The translations under genes and the position numbers were made by a program. 64,000 nucleotides of DNA from Aquabacterium parvum. GTDB taxonomy: Bacteria; Pseudomonadota; Gammaproteobacteria; Burkholderiales; Burkholderiaceae_C. A model generated the notes under the pieces. It was given only the letters and a program-made list of their open reading frames with translations, was not told where the DNA came from and did no database searches. Shown here piece by piece: positions 44,085 through 53,535 of the stretch (its first letter is position 1; each line of letters begins with the position of its first letter). The stretch spans positions 372,001 to 436,000 of the forward strand of contig NZ_LFRI01000386.1 in NCBI RefSeq assembly GCF_001447195.1, in the 5' to 3' direction.

Positions 44085-45242
44085 GTGTCCACGCCCCCTA
44101 CGCAACCCGCCGTCACCCAGCCTCACGAGGTGGAGGCGGATCGGCTCGTGGTCGATGACGTCGACACGATCTCCGAGACCAGGCCACTGCCCGAGCCAGA
44201 CCCGGCCGAGTTGCGTCGCGTGCGTCCCGAGTCGCTGCCCACGATCGGGCACATCGGCCGCTATGCGCTGAAGTACGTGATCGGCGAAGGTGGGCTGGGC
44301 ACCGTCTACGCAGCGCATGACACCTTGCTGTCGCGCCTGATCGCCATCAAGACGCTGAACGTGAACCTGCCCGCGTCCGAGCGCGAGCAGTTCGACAAGC
44401 TGGTGCTGCACGAGGCGCGCGCTTCAGCAGGCCTGAACCACTCCTACATCGTCACCGTGCACGACGCGGGCACGAGCGAGCAGGGCAGCTACATCGCCAT
44501 GGAGCTGCTCAAGGGGCGTGACCTGCGCCACCTCTTGTCCATGGGCTGGAAGCCCACGCCCGAGCAGGCTGCGCTGATCGTGCGGCGGGTGGCTGATGCG
44601 CTGTCCTACGCCCACCACAAGGGCGTGACCCACCGCGACATCAAGCCGGCCAACATCTTCATGGTCGGGCGCACGCAGCCGCGCGTGCTGGATTTCGGCA
44701 TCGCGCGCATCCGCCAGGTCGAGGCCTTGGCGCAGCGTGACGACGAGACCAGCCGCTTCCAGGAGCTCATCGGCGGCTCGCCCTTCTACATGGCGCCCGA
44801 GTTGGTGCGCCGAGAGCCTGGCGACCAGCGCGTGGACGTGTACGCCCTGGGCGTGGTGCTCTACGAGTTGCTGGCCGGGCGGCGAGCCTTCACAGGCGGC
44901 TCGCTCGACGAGATCGCCGACGCGGTGTTGCACCAGCCCGTCAAGCCGGTGCACGAGGTCAACCCCGAGATTCCGCGCGAGCTGTCGGACATCGTGGCCC
45001 ATGCGATGCACCGCGACATCGATCAGCGCTTTCGTTCTGCGCGCCGCCTGTCGCACGCGCTGCGCGACTGGTTGGATGGCGTCGATGGCAGCCGGCCTGT
45101 GGCCTCCGAGGCGGCTGCTCCGCGCCATGCGCAGCGGCCTGCGTTGTGGCGCCAGCCCCTGGTGTGGCTGCTGGCGCTCAGCTTCATCGGCCTGGTCGTG
45201 GCGCTGGCCGGCGTGTTTCTGACGGGTTCGCGCGGGCACTGA
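44085..45242 (+). CDS. Membrane-anchored serine/threonine protein kinase
   Basis: Hanks-type kinase of about 385 residues, cytosolic except for one C-terminal helix at about 358-378. Motifs in order: GEGGLGTVYAAHD (from 67), AIKTL with the ATP-binding Lys, HRDIKPANIF (H183, D185), DFGIARI (D203) and YMAPELV, so it looks catalytically competent. Nothing sensor-like follows the helix. No ATG precedes the conserved part: GTG 44085 is my choice, with TTG 44067 overlapping the nusB stop also possible. It lies behind nusB in the rib operon; a partner phosphatase is not visible. Confidence 0.88.
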   Translation: MSTPPTQPAVTQPHEVEADRLVVDDVDTISETRPLPEPDPAELRRVRPESLPTIGHIGRYALKYVIGEGGLGTVYAAHDTLLSRLIAIKTLNVNLPASEREQFDKLVLHEARASAGLNHSYIVTVHDAGTSEQGSYIAMELLKGRDLRHLLSMGWKPTPEQAALIVRRVADALSYAHHKGVTHRDIKPANIFMVGRTQPRVLDFGIARIRQVEALAQRDDETSRFQELIGGSPFYMAPELVRREPGDQRVDVYALGVVLYELLAGRRAFTGGSLDEIADAVLHQPVKPVHEVNPEIPRELSDIVAHAMHRDIDQRFRSARRLSHALRDWLDGVDGSRPVASEAAAPRHAQRPALWRQPLVWLLALSFIGLVVALAGVFLTGSRGH

Positions 45243-45315
45243 GTGGTCACTGCGGCGAGGGCTCGTGCGAACAAGCGCCTCGGTCCGCGTGCCGGGGTTT
45301 GGCCCAGCGTCAGCC

Positions 45316-46896
45316 TCAGCCTTTGCCCAGGGTCACTTCCAGCGCCCGGTCGCCCTGACCGGCCCAGCGCCTGACCTCGTCGTCGAGCAGGTGCAAGGTG
45401 CGCGGGTGTTGCAGGGCCCAGCTGCGCGCCAGCACCAGCTTGACCTTGCCGGAGCGGGCCGGCTGCAGCGATGCCACCTGCTCGGGCAGCTCCATGCGCG
45501 CGTGGTGCAGGATGATGGCCAGGCGCAGGCACAGCACCTGCGACATCAGCACCGTGTCGTGCTTGTGCTCGGCCAGCTTGATCAGCTCACCGCGCTGTCC
45601 CAGGGCCAGGGTGGCCAGGCGACGCAACTGCGACTGCGAGTAGCCCGACGCGTCGACATGACCGAGCAGGTAGGCGCTGTGGCGGTGGTGGTCGTGGTGA
45701 GAGACCATCATGCCGATCTCGTGCAGGGCGGCGGCCCACGCGAGCTCGCGCGTGTGCTCGCCATCGGCGCTGGCTTGCGGCTCGGCCAGGCCTTGCCAGA
45801 GGGACAACGCTCGCTGGCTCACGCGCGCAGCCTGGGCCGCATCGACCTGAAAGCGCCGCTGCAGCTCGCGCACCGAGGTGTCGCGCGGGTCGGGCTGGCG
45901 GTGGTCTCGCGTGGCCTCGATGCGGTCGTCGAGGTCGAAGATGACGCCCTGGCGCAAGGCGCCACGTGCAGGGCGCATGACCTCGATGTCGAAGTGCTGC
46001 GAGAGCGTGTAGAGGATGCTCAGGCCGCCACCGAGCACAGCCTTGCGCTCGGGCTTGAGGCCGGGCAGGGTGAGGCTCTCGGCGTTGCCCGCTTCCAGGC
46101 AGCGCTCGATGCACCAGCGCAGGCCTTCGGGTGTGATGCTGCCGTCGGTGATGCCATTGGCCGCCAGGATCTGCGCCACGGCGCCCACCGTGCCGGACGA
46201 ACCCAGGGCCTCGGTCCAGGCCTCGCGCGGGAACAGGGTGAGCGCTTCTTCGAGTTCGGCGCCAGCAACGATCTGGGCCGCACGGAAGTTCTCGGCGGTG
46301 TAGTTGCCTTGCGGGAAGTGCTGCATCGACAGGCTGACGCTGCCCACCGCGAAGGACTCGACCTGGCGTGCGCTGCGGCCTGTGCCCAGGATCATCTCGG
46401 TCGAGCGCCCGCCGATGTCGATGACCAGGCGCGGCAGTTCGCTGGGTTGCAGGCGCGAGACGCCCTGGTAGATCAGGCGGGCTTCTTCGCGACCGGAGAT
46501 GACCTCGATCGGACTGCCCAGCACGCGGTTGCCACGCTGCAGGAAGGCGTCGCGGTTGCGGGCTTCGCGCAGTGTTTGCGTGGCCACGGCGCGCACTTGC
46601 CAGGGCTCGAAGCCTTTGAGGCGCTGGGCGAAGGTGGCCAGGCAGGCCAGGCCGCGCTGGGTGGCTTCTTCGGTCAGCATGCCGCGGCTGTCCAGGCCGG
46701 CGCCCAGGCGCACCGTCTCCTTGAGGTAGTCGATGCGCTTGTACTTGCCTTTGCTGACCTGGGCGATCTCCAGGCGGAAGCTGTTCGAGCCCATGTCGAT
46801 GGCCGCGAGCAGGTCAGTGGGGCGGCTGACCGGGCTGGTCCCGGTGGTGGCTTTGGCCTGGCTCTTGCTGGCCACGTTGCGCGGTGCGAGGTTCAT
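45316..46896 (-). CDS. ppx: Ppx/GppA-family phosphatase (exopolyphosphatase)
   Basis: Actin-like-fold phosphatase of 526 residues acting on polyphosphate or pppGpp. The two phosphate loops are LLAAIDMGSNSFRLEI at about 29-44 and VIDIGGRSTEMILG, with LGSSGTVGAVAQIL between them. An HD-type C-terminal region (about 330-500) carries AALHEIGMMVSHHDHHRHSAYL. Typical betaproteobacterial Ppx proteins have this length. ATG 46896 lies next to a tandem repeat (46908-46931). It is convergent with the kinase gene. Exopolyphosphatase versus pppGpp phosphatase cannot be settled by eye. Confidence 0.9.
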   Translation of the reverse strand: MNLAPRNVASKSQAKATTGTSPVSRPTDLLAAIDMGSNSFRLEIAQVSKGKYKRIDYLKETVRLGAGLDSRGMLTEEATQRGLACLATFAQRLKGFEPWQVRAVATQTLREARNRDAFLQRGNRVLGSPIEVISGREEARLIYQGVSRLQPSELPRLVIDIGGRSTEMILGTGRSARQVESFAVGSVSLSMQHFPQGNYTAENFRAAQIVAGAELEEALTLFPREAWTEALGSSGTVGAVAQILAANGITDGSITPEGLRWCIERCLEAGNAESLTLPGLKPERKAVLGGGLSILYTLSQHFDIEVMRPARGALRQGVIFDLDDRIEATRDHRQPDPRDTSVRELQRRFQVDAAQAARVSQRALSLWQGLAEPQASADGEHTRELAWAAALHEIGMMVSHHDHHRHSAYLLGHVDASGYSQSQLRRLATLALGQRGELIKLAEHKHDTVLMSQVLCLRLAIILHHARMELPEQVASLQPARSGKVKLVLARSWALQHPRTLHLLDDEVRRWAGQGDRALEVTLGKG

Positions 46897-46907
46897 GGGG
46901 CCCTATT

Positions 46908-46931
46908 GTGGCCGCTTATGTGGCCGCTTAT
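46908..46931. repeat. Tandem 12-bp direct repeat between ppx and zip
   Basis: GTGGCCGCTTAT occurs twice head to tail, 12 nt from the ppx ATG in the 91-nt divergent gap. It could be two operator half-sites or a simple duplication. Confidence 0.6.
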
Positions 46932-46975
46932 CTCGCATCGCCCGATGACAGCCCGGGTGGGTTTGACACGGTTGC

Positions 46976-46981
46976 TAAGAT
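46976..46981 (+). promoter_or_regulatory. -10-like element directly ahead of the ZIP gene
   Basis: TAAGAT, six bases, then ATG 46988, the same spacing as at ribBX and the pilin operon. A TTGACA lies at 46963-46968, but is too close to be its -35. Confidence 0.3.
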
Positions 46982-46987
46982 GAACGC

Positions 46988-47767
46988 ATGACCCTGACCT
47001 ACATCATGGCCGCCACGTTGTTCGGCGGCCTGACCTCCGTGTTGCTCGCTGCGGCCCTGTCGGCACCCCTGCTGGGCCTGATCGTTCGCCACCTCGTGAG
47101 CCTGTCCACCGGCGTGCTGCTGGGCACGGCCCTGTTGCACGTGCTGCCCGAGGCATTCGAGTCGCACGTCGAGCCGCATGCGCTGTTCCTGACCTTGCTG
47201 GGTGGCCTGATGTTCTTCTTCCTGCTGGAGAAGGCCGAGCTGTACCGCCACGGGCACCACCACGAGCACGATGACCACCACCATCACCACGGCTTCGATG
47301 CCGAGCAGGCGGGCCGCGGGGGCTGGAGCGTGCTGGTGGGCGACAGCATCCACAACTTCTGCGATGGCGTGCTGATCGCGGCGGCCTTCCTGGTGGACAC
47401 GCACGTCGGTGCGGTCACGGCCATGGCGATCATCGCGCACGAGATCCCGCAAGAAGTGGGTGACTACATCGTGCTGATCAACGCGGGTTTTTCGCGCACC
47501 CGTGCGCTGGTCTACAACCTGCTCTCGGGTCTGGCGGCCGTGGTGGGCGGCGTGCTGGGTTACTTCCTCATCGAGCCTTGGCAAAACCTGCTGCCGTACC
47601 TGATGGTGATCGCCGCGAGCAGCTTTGTGTACGTGGCGGTGGCCGACCTGATCCCGCAATTGCAGAAGCGCTTGACCGCGCGCGACACCGTGCTGCAGCT
47701 GGTCTGGCTGGCCGTGGGCCTGATCATGATCGCCCTGCTGGTAAACGGGCTCCATCACGAGCACTGA
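46988..47767 (+). CDS. ZIP-family divalent metal transporter
   Basis: Polytopic inner-membrane transporter of 259 residues, about eight helices. A His-rich cytosolic loop (HGHHHEHDDHHHHHGF at about 87-102) lies between helices 3 and 4, and the metal-binding helices show SIHNFCDGVLIAAAF and IIAHEIPQEVGDY with the conserved His, Asn and Glu residues. Zinc or iron import is usual for the family. It is divergent from ppx. Substrate unresolved; no metal-responsive operator was recognised. Confidence 0.92.
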   Translation: MTLTYIMAATLFGGLTSVLLAAALSAPLLGLIVRHLVSLSTGVLLGTALLHVLPEAFESHVEPHALFLTLLGGLMFFFLLEKAELYRHGHHHEHDDHHHHHGFDAEQAGRGGWSVLVGDSIHNFCDGVLIAAAFLVDTHVGAVTAMAIIAHEIPQEVGDYIVLINAGFSRTRALVYNLLSGLAAVVGGVLGYFLIEPWQNLLPYLMVIAASSFVYVAVADLIPQLQKRLTARDTVLQLVWLAVGLIMIALLVNGLHHEH

Positions 47768-47892
47768 CTTTGCCCCCCCGGCATGCAGGGGTTTTGGGCG
47801 ACGCGCCCCTTGAACCTGGGGTCAAGGGGTGTTTCCATTTGTGAACCGATGCCTGCCATGCGGCAACTTGGTTGACTCATGGGCTGGTCGCG

Positions 47893-47918
47893 GCGATTTG
47901 CGCGGGCCCGCAAATCGC
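47893..47918 (+). repeat. Perfect 10-bp inverted repeat immediately upstream of the copper oxidase start
   Basis: GCGATTTGCG (47893-47902) and CGCAAATCGC (47909-47918) with a 6-nt loop, ending two bases before ATG 47921, exactly where a Shine-Dalgarno sequence would be. No T run follows. It may be an operator or a translation-control hairpin. Confidence 0.6.
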
Positions 47919-47920
47919 AA

Positions 47921-50900
47921 ATGAAAACAGCATGGCATTTGGGCTCGGTGGCGTTGGTCGCGTTGCTCGCAGGGTGTGGTGGTGGCGGCAACAGCGACGC
48001 CCCGTCTGCTCAATCGGGCGGGCAGTTGCAGGCGGTGCCCAAAGAGCGGGCGTCCATCCTGGCGGTCTCGCCCGTGTCGGTGGCGCGTTGGGATGCGGTG
48101 CAGACCTTGCCCATCGTTCCGGTGTCGGCGGCCAACCTGCCTGACGGCAAGGTGCTGCTGTGGTCTGCTGAAGACCGCTTTGGCTTTTCCAGCGGCTCGC
48201 AGACCTACACGGCCTTGCTGGACCCGGTGACGGGACAGGCCACCGAGCGCCTGGTCACCGAAACGCAGCACGACATGTTCTGCCCTGGCACCACCAACCT
48301 GGCCGACGGGCGCCTGCTGATCAACGGTGGCATCAGCACCCAGGCCACCAGCATCTACGACAGCCGCACCAACAGCTGGACGCGTGGCCCGGCCATGGTC
48401 ATTCCGCGCGGCTACAACGCCAACACGCTGCTGGCCGATGGCTCGGTGTTCACCTTGGGCGGCTCCTGGAGCGGTGGCACGGGCGGCAAGCATGGTGAGG
48501 TCTGGAAGGACGGGCAGGGCTGGCGCCGCCTGACGGGTGTGCCGATCGACCCCTTTCTGTCGACCGATGCGTCGCGGGCTTTCGGCGGTGACAGCCATTT
48601 CTGGCTGCTGCCGGCCGGCAACGGCAAGGTCTTCCATGCCGGCACGGGCGTGGACATGCACTGGATCGACACCCAGGGCAATGGCAGCGTGACGTTCGCC
48701 GCAAGCCGGGGCGACGACGAGTTCAGCGTCAGCGGCAACGCGGTGATGTTCGACACGGGCCGCATCCTCAAAGTGGGCGGCGGGCCGGGTTACGACGCGG
48801 TCAACGCCAACGCCAACAGCTACGTCATCGACATCAACGCGGGTGTGTCGGTGCGCAAGCTCGCGCCCATGGCCTATCGACGGGCCTTTCACAACTCGGT
48901 GGTGCTGCCCAATGGGCAGGTGGTGATCATCGGTGGGCAGGCCTACGCGGTGGGCATCTCCGACAACAACTCGGTGCTGGTGCCAGAGCTGTTCGACCCG
49001 GTCACGGAAACCTTCACGCCGTTGCCGGCGATGAGCGTGCCCCGCAACTACCACAGCGTGGCCTTGTTGCTGCCCGACGCGCGCGTGTTGTCGGCCGGTG
49101 GTGGCCTGTGTGGCCAGGGCTGCGCGGCCAACCACGCCGACTACCAGATCCTCAGCCCCAACTACCTGTTCACCCGCGACGGCCAGCCCGCCGTGCGCCC
49201 GGTCATCCGCAGTGCGCCCGACGAGGTGGTGTACGGCACGCGCATCCAGGTTCAGCTCGACAGCGACGTGAGTTCGTTCGCCCTGGTGCGCATGAGCTCG
49301 ACCACGCACACGGTCAACAACGACCAGCGACGCCTGTCGCTGAACTTCCGGCCCATGGTTGGGCAGCTCTACGAAGTGGACGTGCCCTCCAACCCTGGCT
49401 GGGCGCTGCCCGGCTACTGGATGCTGTTCGCGCTCAATGACGACGGTGTGCCCTCGGTGGCCAAGGTCGTTCGTGTTCATGGCACGGGTGCGCCGGTGAT
49501 CACCCCGATCGCAGACCAGACCACCCTGCTGGGTGCGGCGGTGAGCCTGCAGCCCGCTGTCACGGTGGACGGTGGCGGCACCGTCACCTACCGCGCCACA
49601 GGGCTGCCGGAAGGCGTGAGCATCGATGCGGCCACCGGTCGCATCAGCGGCACGGCCACGGCGGTTGGGCGCTCGCACGTCAAGCTCTTTGCCAGCAAGG
49701 GGGCCGCGAGCGTCAGCACCGAGTTCCTGTGGAGCGTGGGCAGCATCCAGGCTGCGCGCTACCTCAAGTTCGAGGCCCTGTCCGAGCGCAATGGCAACGC
49801 ATGGACTTCGATAGCCGAACTCAACTTGCTCAACGAGTCGGGGCAGGTCATGCCACGCACGGGTTGGAAGGTGTCGGCAGACAGCCAGGAGCTGGCCGGT
49901 GAAAACGGGGCCGTGGGCAACGCCATCGACGGCAACGAGGGCACCATCTGGCACACGCAATGGCAGGCCGCCAACCCGGTGCACCCGCACTGGATCGTGG
50001 TCGACATGGGCTCGGCTCAGCGCGTCACGGGCTTGCGCTACACACCTCGCTCGGGCGGGGGCAATGGCACCGTCGCGCGCTACCGCGTGTACCTGAGCCA
50101 GGATGGCGTGAGCTGGGGCTCGCCCGTGTCCGAGGGCAACCTGGGTGACCTCGGTGACTGGGCCGCGACCAAGGAGCTGAGGTTCAATGCCCTGTCCACG
50201 GTCAACCGCGCGCCCACGCTGGTCGCGCCCGTGGCACCGCCCGTGCGCGAAGGCGACGCGGCGATGCTGACCGTGACGGGCTCCGACCCCGATGGCGACG
50301 CCATCACCTTCAGCGCCAGCGGCCTGCCGCCCGGCATGTCCATCAACGCCAACTCAGGCGTGATCAGTGGTGTGGCCAGCCGCCTGGGCAACTACGAGGT
50401 GACGGTCACGGCGCAAGACAACCGTGGTGCCAGCAGCCAAGTGGTCTTCAGCTGGTCGGTGCTGGGTGCGCCGCCCGTGATCACCTCGGTGCCTGTTGCG
50501 CCTGTGGTGTCTGGCACTTCGGCGGACTTCACCGCGTCCGTGACCGGGCAGGGTCCTTTCCAGTACAAGTGGTCGTTTGGCGATGGCTCGGGCGAGACCG
50601 CCTACAGCGATCAGGCCAGCGTCAGCCATCGTTACGCTGAAGCGGGCGTCTACGAGGTGACGCTGACGGTGCTCGGCGGCGATGGTGTGTCCGCCGCCGC
50701 GAAGAAGTTCTGGCAGGTGGTGGGGGGTGACCCTTCTGCGCCACAAGCCAGGGGCTCGGGTGCGCTGGCCTGGGCGCCGCGCGACGGCCGCCTGTGGGCC
50801 GTCAACCCTGACAACGACAGCGTGTCGGTGTTCGATGGCACGACCTGGTCGCGACAGGCCGAGGTGGCCGTGGGCGCACAGCCGCGCGCGCTGGCCATCG

Positions 50901-53059
50901 CGCCATCGGGACAGGTGTGGGTCGTCAACCGTGGCAGCGCCAGCATCACCGTGCTCGACGGCAGCAGCCGTGCGCTGGTTCGCACCATCGCCTTGCCCAC
51001 GGCTTCGGCGCCTCACGGCATCGTGTTCGATGACGACGGGCAGGCCTACGTGACCCTGGAGGCCGTGGGGCAGGTGCTCAAGCTCTCGGCGACGGGCGCC
51101 ACCCTGGCCACCGCCAACGTGGGCGGATCGCCTCGTCACCTGGCCTTGTCGGCCGATCGCTCGCAGTTGCTGGTCACGCGCTTCATCACCCGGGCCCAGC
51201 CTGGCGAAGGCACCGCCGTGATTCAGACCGTGGTCAGCGGCGCGCGGCAGGGCGCCGAGGTGCACGTGCTCTCGCCCGCATCGATGGGCGTGCTGCGCAC
51301 CATCGTGCTGCAGCACAGCGACAAGCCCGACACCACCGTGTCGGCCCGAGGCGTGCCCAACTACCTGGCCGCTCCGGCGATGTCGCCCGATGGCCGCTCG
51401 GCCTGGGTGCCCTCCAAGCAGGACAACATCCTGCGCGGCAGCCTGCGCGATGGCCAGAACCTGAACTTCGAGAACACGGTGCGCGCCATCTCGTCGCGCA
51501 TCGACCTGACGACGCAGGCCGAAGACGCCGCCGCGCGGGTGGACCACGACAACGCGTCGGTGGCCAGTGCGGCGCTCTACCATCCGACGGGCGCCCTGGT
51601 GTTCGTGGCCCTGGAGACGAGTCGCCAGGTGGCCGTGCTGGACCCTGTGGGCCGACGCGAGCTGTTCCGCTTCGACACCGGCCGCGCACCGCAGGCGCTG
51701 GTGCTCTCGCCCGATGGCCTGCGCCTGTTCGTGCTCAACTTCATGGACCGCACGGTGGGTGTTCATTCGCTGGAAGGCCTGCTGCGCCGGGGTGAGTCGA
51801 CGGCGGAACAGGTGGCCCTGCTGGCGGCCGTCGGCACCGAGAAGCTCAGCGCCACGGTGCTCAAGGGCAAGCAGCTGTTCTATGACGCACGCGATCCGCG
51901 CCTGGCGCGAGACGCCTACATGAGTTGCGCGAGCTGCCACAACGATGGCGGGCACGATGGCCGCACCTGGGACCTCACGGGTCAGGGCGAAGGTCTGCGC
52001 AACACCATCAGCCTGCGCGGCCGCGCCGGGGCGCAAGGGCGCCTGCACTGGAGCGGCAACTTCGACGAGGTTCAGGACTTCGAGGGGCAGATCCGCTCTC
52101 TGGCGCAAGGCACCGGCCTGATGACCGATGCGCAGTTCAACACCGGCACGCGTGCGCAGCCGCTGGGCGATCGCAAGAGCGGCGTCAGCACCGACCTGGA
52201 TGCGCTGGCGGCCTACGTGTCTTCGCTCAACACCTTTGACGCCAGCCCCTTGCGCGCAGCAGGTGGGCAGCTGACGGCATCGGCATCGGCGGGGCGCACG
52301 GTCTTCGCGGCCCAGTGCGTGAGTTGCCACGGCGGTGCCGACTTCACGGACAGCGCAGCAGGGCAGTTGCGCAACGTCGGCACGATCAAACCCAGCAGCG
52401 GCAAACGCCTGAACGCCACGCTCAGTGGCCTGGACACGCCCACCCTGCGTGACGTTTGGGCCACCGCGCCTTACCTGCACGATGGCTCCGCCGCGACGGT
52501 GGACGACGCGGTGCGCGCCCACTCGGGCCTGACGCTCACGGCGGCGGACCTGGCCAACGTCAGCGAGTTCGTGCGCCAGATCGGTGGCACCGAGCCAGCC
52601 GTCACACCCTTGGTGCCCGCAGGCACCGGCACCGGCCTGCGTGGGCAGTACTACAACAAGGGTTGGTTCGGCACCACCTCGCTCGTGCTCACCCGCACCG
52701 AGAACCCCAACTTCGACTGGGGCACCGCTCGCCCCGCCAGCAACGTCAACGCCGACAACTTCGTCGTGAAGTGGACCGGTACGGTGCAGGCCGAAGAGGG
52801 TGGCGTCTACCGCTTCCAGACCCTGTCCGACGACGGCGTGCGCGTGTCGGTCAACGGCCAGCAGGTCATCAACAACTGGACGGCACACGGGCCCACGGCG
52901 GACACCAGTGCCGCCATCACCCTGGAGGCGGGCAAGCGCTACACCATCGTCATCGACTACTACGAGCAAACGGGTGGCGCGGTGCTGCGCCTGAGCTGGC
53001 AGAAGCCGGGTGCCACGGCCTTCACGGCCATCCCGACCAACCGGCTTTACCTGCCGTGA
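47921..53059 (+). CDS. Multidomain copper radical oxidase/cytochrome c fusion lipoprotein
   Basis: Lipoprotein of 1,712 residues (lipobox LLAGC, Cys19). Residues about 40-520 closely resemble fungal galactose oxidase: Cys121 (DMFCPG) and Tyr165 (RGYNAN) for the crosslinked cofactor, Trp183 (GGSWSGG), Tyr377-His378 (RNYHS) and His463 (THTVNNDQRR). Then come an Ig-like domain, a discoidin (F5/8 type C) domain (about 620-755), another Ig-like domain, PKD (about 855-945), a YncE-like propeller (about 950-1290), a MauG/di-haem peroxidase-like domain with CASCH (1336) and CVSCH (1466), and a PA14 domain (about 1570-1712). Substrate unknown, probably a sugar or alcohol. ATG 47921 gives the clean signal; 47879 is possible. 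Confidence 0.9.
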   Translation: MKTAWHLGSVALVALLAGCGGGGNSDAPSAQSGGQLQAVPKERASILAVSPVSVARWDAVQTLPIVPVSAANLPDGKVLLWSAEDRFGFSSGSQTYTALLDPVTGQATERLVTETQHDMFCPGTTNLADGRLLINGGISTQATSIYDSRTNSWTRGPAMVIPRGYNANTLLADGSVFTLGGSWSGGTGGKHGEVWKDGQGWRRLTGVPIDPFLSTDASRAFGGDSHFWLLPAGNGKVFHAGTGVDMHWIDTQGNGSVTFAASRGDDEFSVSGNAVMFDTGRILKVGGGPGYDAVNANANSYVIDINAGVSVRKLAPMAYRRAFHNSVVLPNGQVVIIGGQAYAVGISDNNSVLVPELFDPVTETFTPLPAMSVPRNYHSVALLLPDARVLSAGGGLCGQGCAANHADYQILSPNYLFTRDGQPAVRPVIRSAPDEVVYGTRIQVQLDSDVSSFALVRMSSTTHTVNNDQRRLSLNFRPMVGQLYEVDVPSNPGWALPGYWMLFALNDDGVPSVAKVVRVHGTGAPVITPIADQTTLLGAAVSLQPAVTVDGGGTVTYRATGLPEGVSIDAATGRISGTATAVGRSHVKLFASKGAASVSTEFLWSVGSIQAARYLKFEALSERNGNAWTSIAELNLLNESGQVMPRTGWKVSADSQELAGENGAVGNAIDGNEGTIWHTQWQAANPVHPHWIVVDMGSAQRVTGLRYTPRSGGGNGTVARYRVYLSQDGVSWGSPVSEGNLGDLGDWAATKELRFNALSTVNRAPTLVAPVAPPVREGDAAMLTVTGSDPDGDAITFSASGLPPGMSINANSGVISGVASRLGNYEVTVTAQDNRGASSQVVFSWSVLGAPPVITSVPVAPVVSGTSADFTASVTGQGPFQYKWSFGDGSGETAYSDQASVSHRYAEAGVYEVTLTVLGGDGVSAAAKKFWQVVGGDPSAPQARGSGALAWAPRDGRLWAVNPDNDSVSVFDGTTWSRQAEVAVGAQPRALAIAPSGQVWVVNRGSASITVLDGSSRALVRTIALPTASAPHGIVFDDDGQAYVTLEAVGQVLKLSATGATLATANVGGSPRHLALSADRSQLLVTRFITRAQPGEGTAVIQTVVSGARQGAEVHVLSPASMGVLRTIVLQHSDKPDTTVSARGVPNYLAAPAMSPDGRSAWVPSKQDNILRGSLRDGQNLNFENTVRAISSRIDLTTQAEDAAARVDHDNASVASAALYHPTGALVFVALETSRQVAVLDPVGRRELFRFDTGRAPQALVLSPDGLRLFVLNFMDRTVGVHSLEGLLRRGESTAEQVALLAAVGTEKLSATVLKGKQLFYDARDPRLARDAYMSCASCHNDGGHDGRTWDLTGQGEGLRNTISLRGRAGAQGRLHWSGNFDEVQDFEGQIRSLAQGTGLMTDAQFNTGTRAQPLGDRKSGVSTDLDALAAYVSSLNTFDASPLRAAGGQLTASASAGRTVFAAQCVSCHGGADFTDSAAGQLRNVGTIKPSSGKRLNATLSGLDTPTLRDVWATAPYLHDGSAATVDDAVRAHSGLTLTAADLANVSEFVRQIGGTEPAVTPLVPAGTGTGLRGQYYNKGWFGTTSLVLTRTENPNFDWGTARPASNVNADNFVVKWTGTVQAEEGGVYRFQTLSDDGVRVSVNGQQVINNWTAHGPTADTSAAITLEAGKRYTIVIDYYEQTGGAVLRLSWQKPGATAFTAIPTNRLYLP

Positions 53060-53073
53060 CGATGGGGGCTGCC

Positions 53074-53535
53074 ATGCATCGGTCGCGTCGCCCAGCCCGC
53101 TGGATGAGCGTGGCCTGTGTCCTGATGGGGGGGGCGTTGCTGACGGCCTGCGGCCTGGCGCCCCAGGAGCAGTTGCGCCAGCTCGGGCAGCGCTGGTTCA
53201 ACGGCGAGGCGCCCTTGCAGGCACGCATGGTGGGTCACGCTCAAGACCTGCCTGCCGCCGCTGCGGCCTGCATCAACTGCCACGGTGCCGGTGCATCCAG
53301 CGAGCGCTTTGCGGTGGCCCTGAACCGCAACTGGCTCACTCAGCCGCAGGCGCGTCGCGGTGGGCCTCTGTCCCGCTACGACGCGACCAGCTTTTGCCGT
53401 GTGCTGCGCGAAGGCATCGACCCCGCCTGGGTCGTCGTCAACCAGACCATGCCGCGCTACGAGGTCACCGGCCTGCAATGCCGGGCTTTGTGGATGCACC
53501 TGATTCAAGCTGGGAGGCCCGATGCCGGGCGATGA
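53074..53535 (+). CDS. Small c-type cytochrome lipoprotein
   Basis: Protein of 153 residues with a lipobox (ALLTAC, Cys26) and one haem motif CINCH at 66-70. TMPRYEVTG with a Met at about 128 could supply the distal ligand. It resembles single-haem cytochromes that accept electrons from periplasmic dehydrogenases. ATG 53074 has a G-rich Shine-Dalgarno sequence; an in-frame ATG at 53062 is the alternative. It starts 14 nt after the copper oxidase and overlaps the SCO gene by 14 nt, so all three are probably one operon. Confidence 0.85.
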   Translation: MHRSRRPARWMSVACVLMGGALLTACGLAPQEQLRQLGQRWFNGEAPLQARMVGHAQDLPAAAAACINCHGAGASSERFAVALNRNWLTQPQARRGGPLSRYDATSFCRVLREGIDPAWVVVNQTMPRYEVTGLQCRALWMHLIQAGRPDAGR

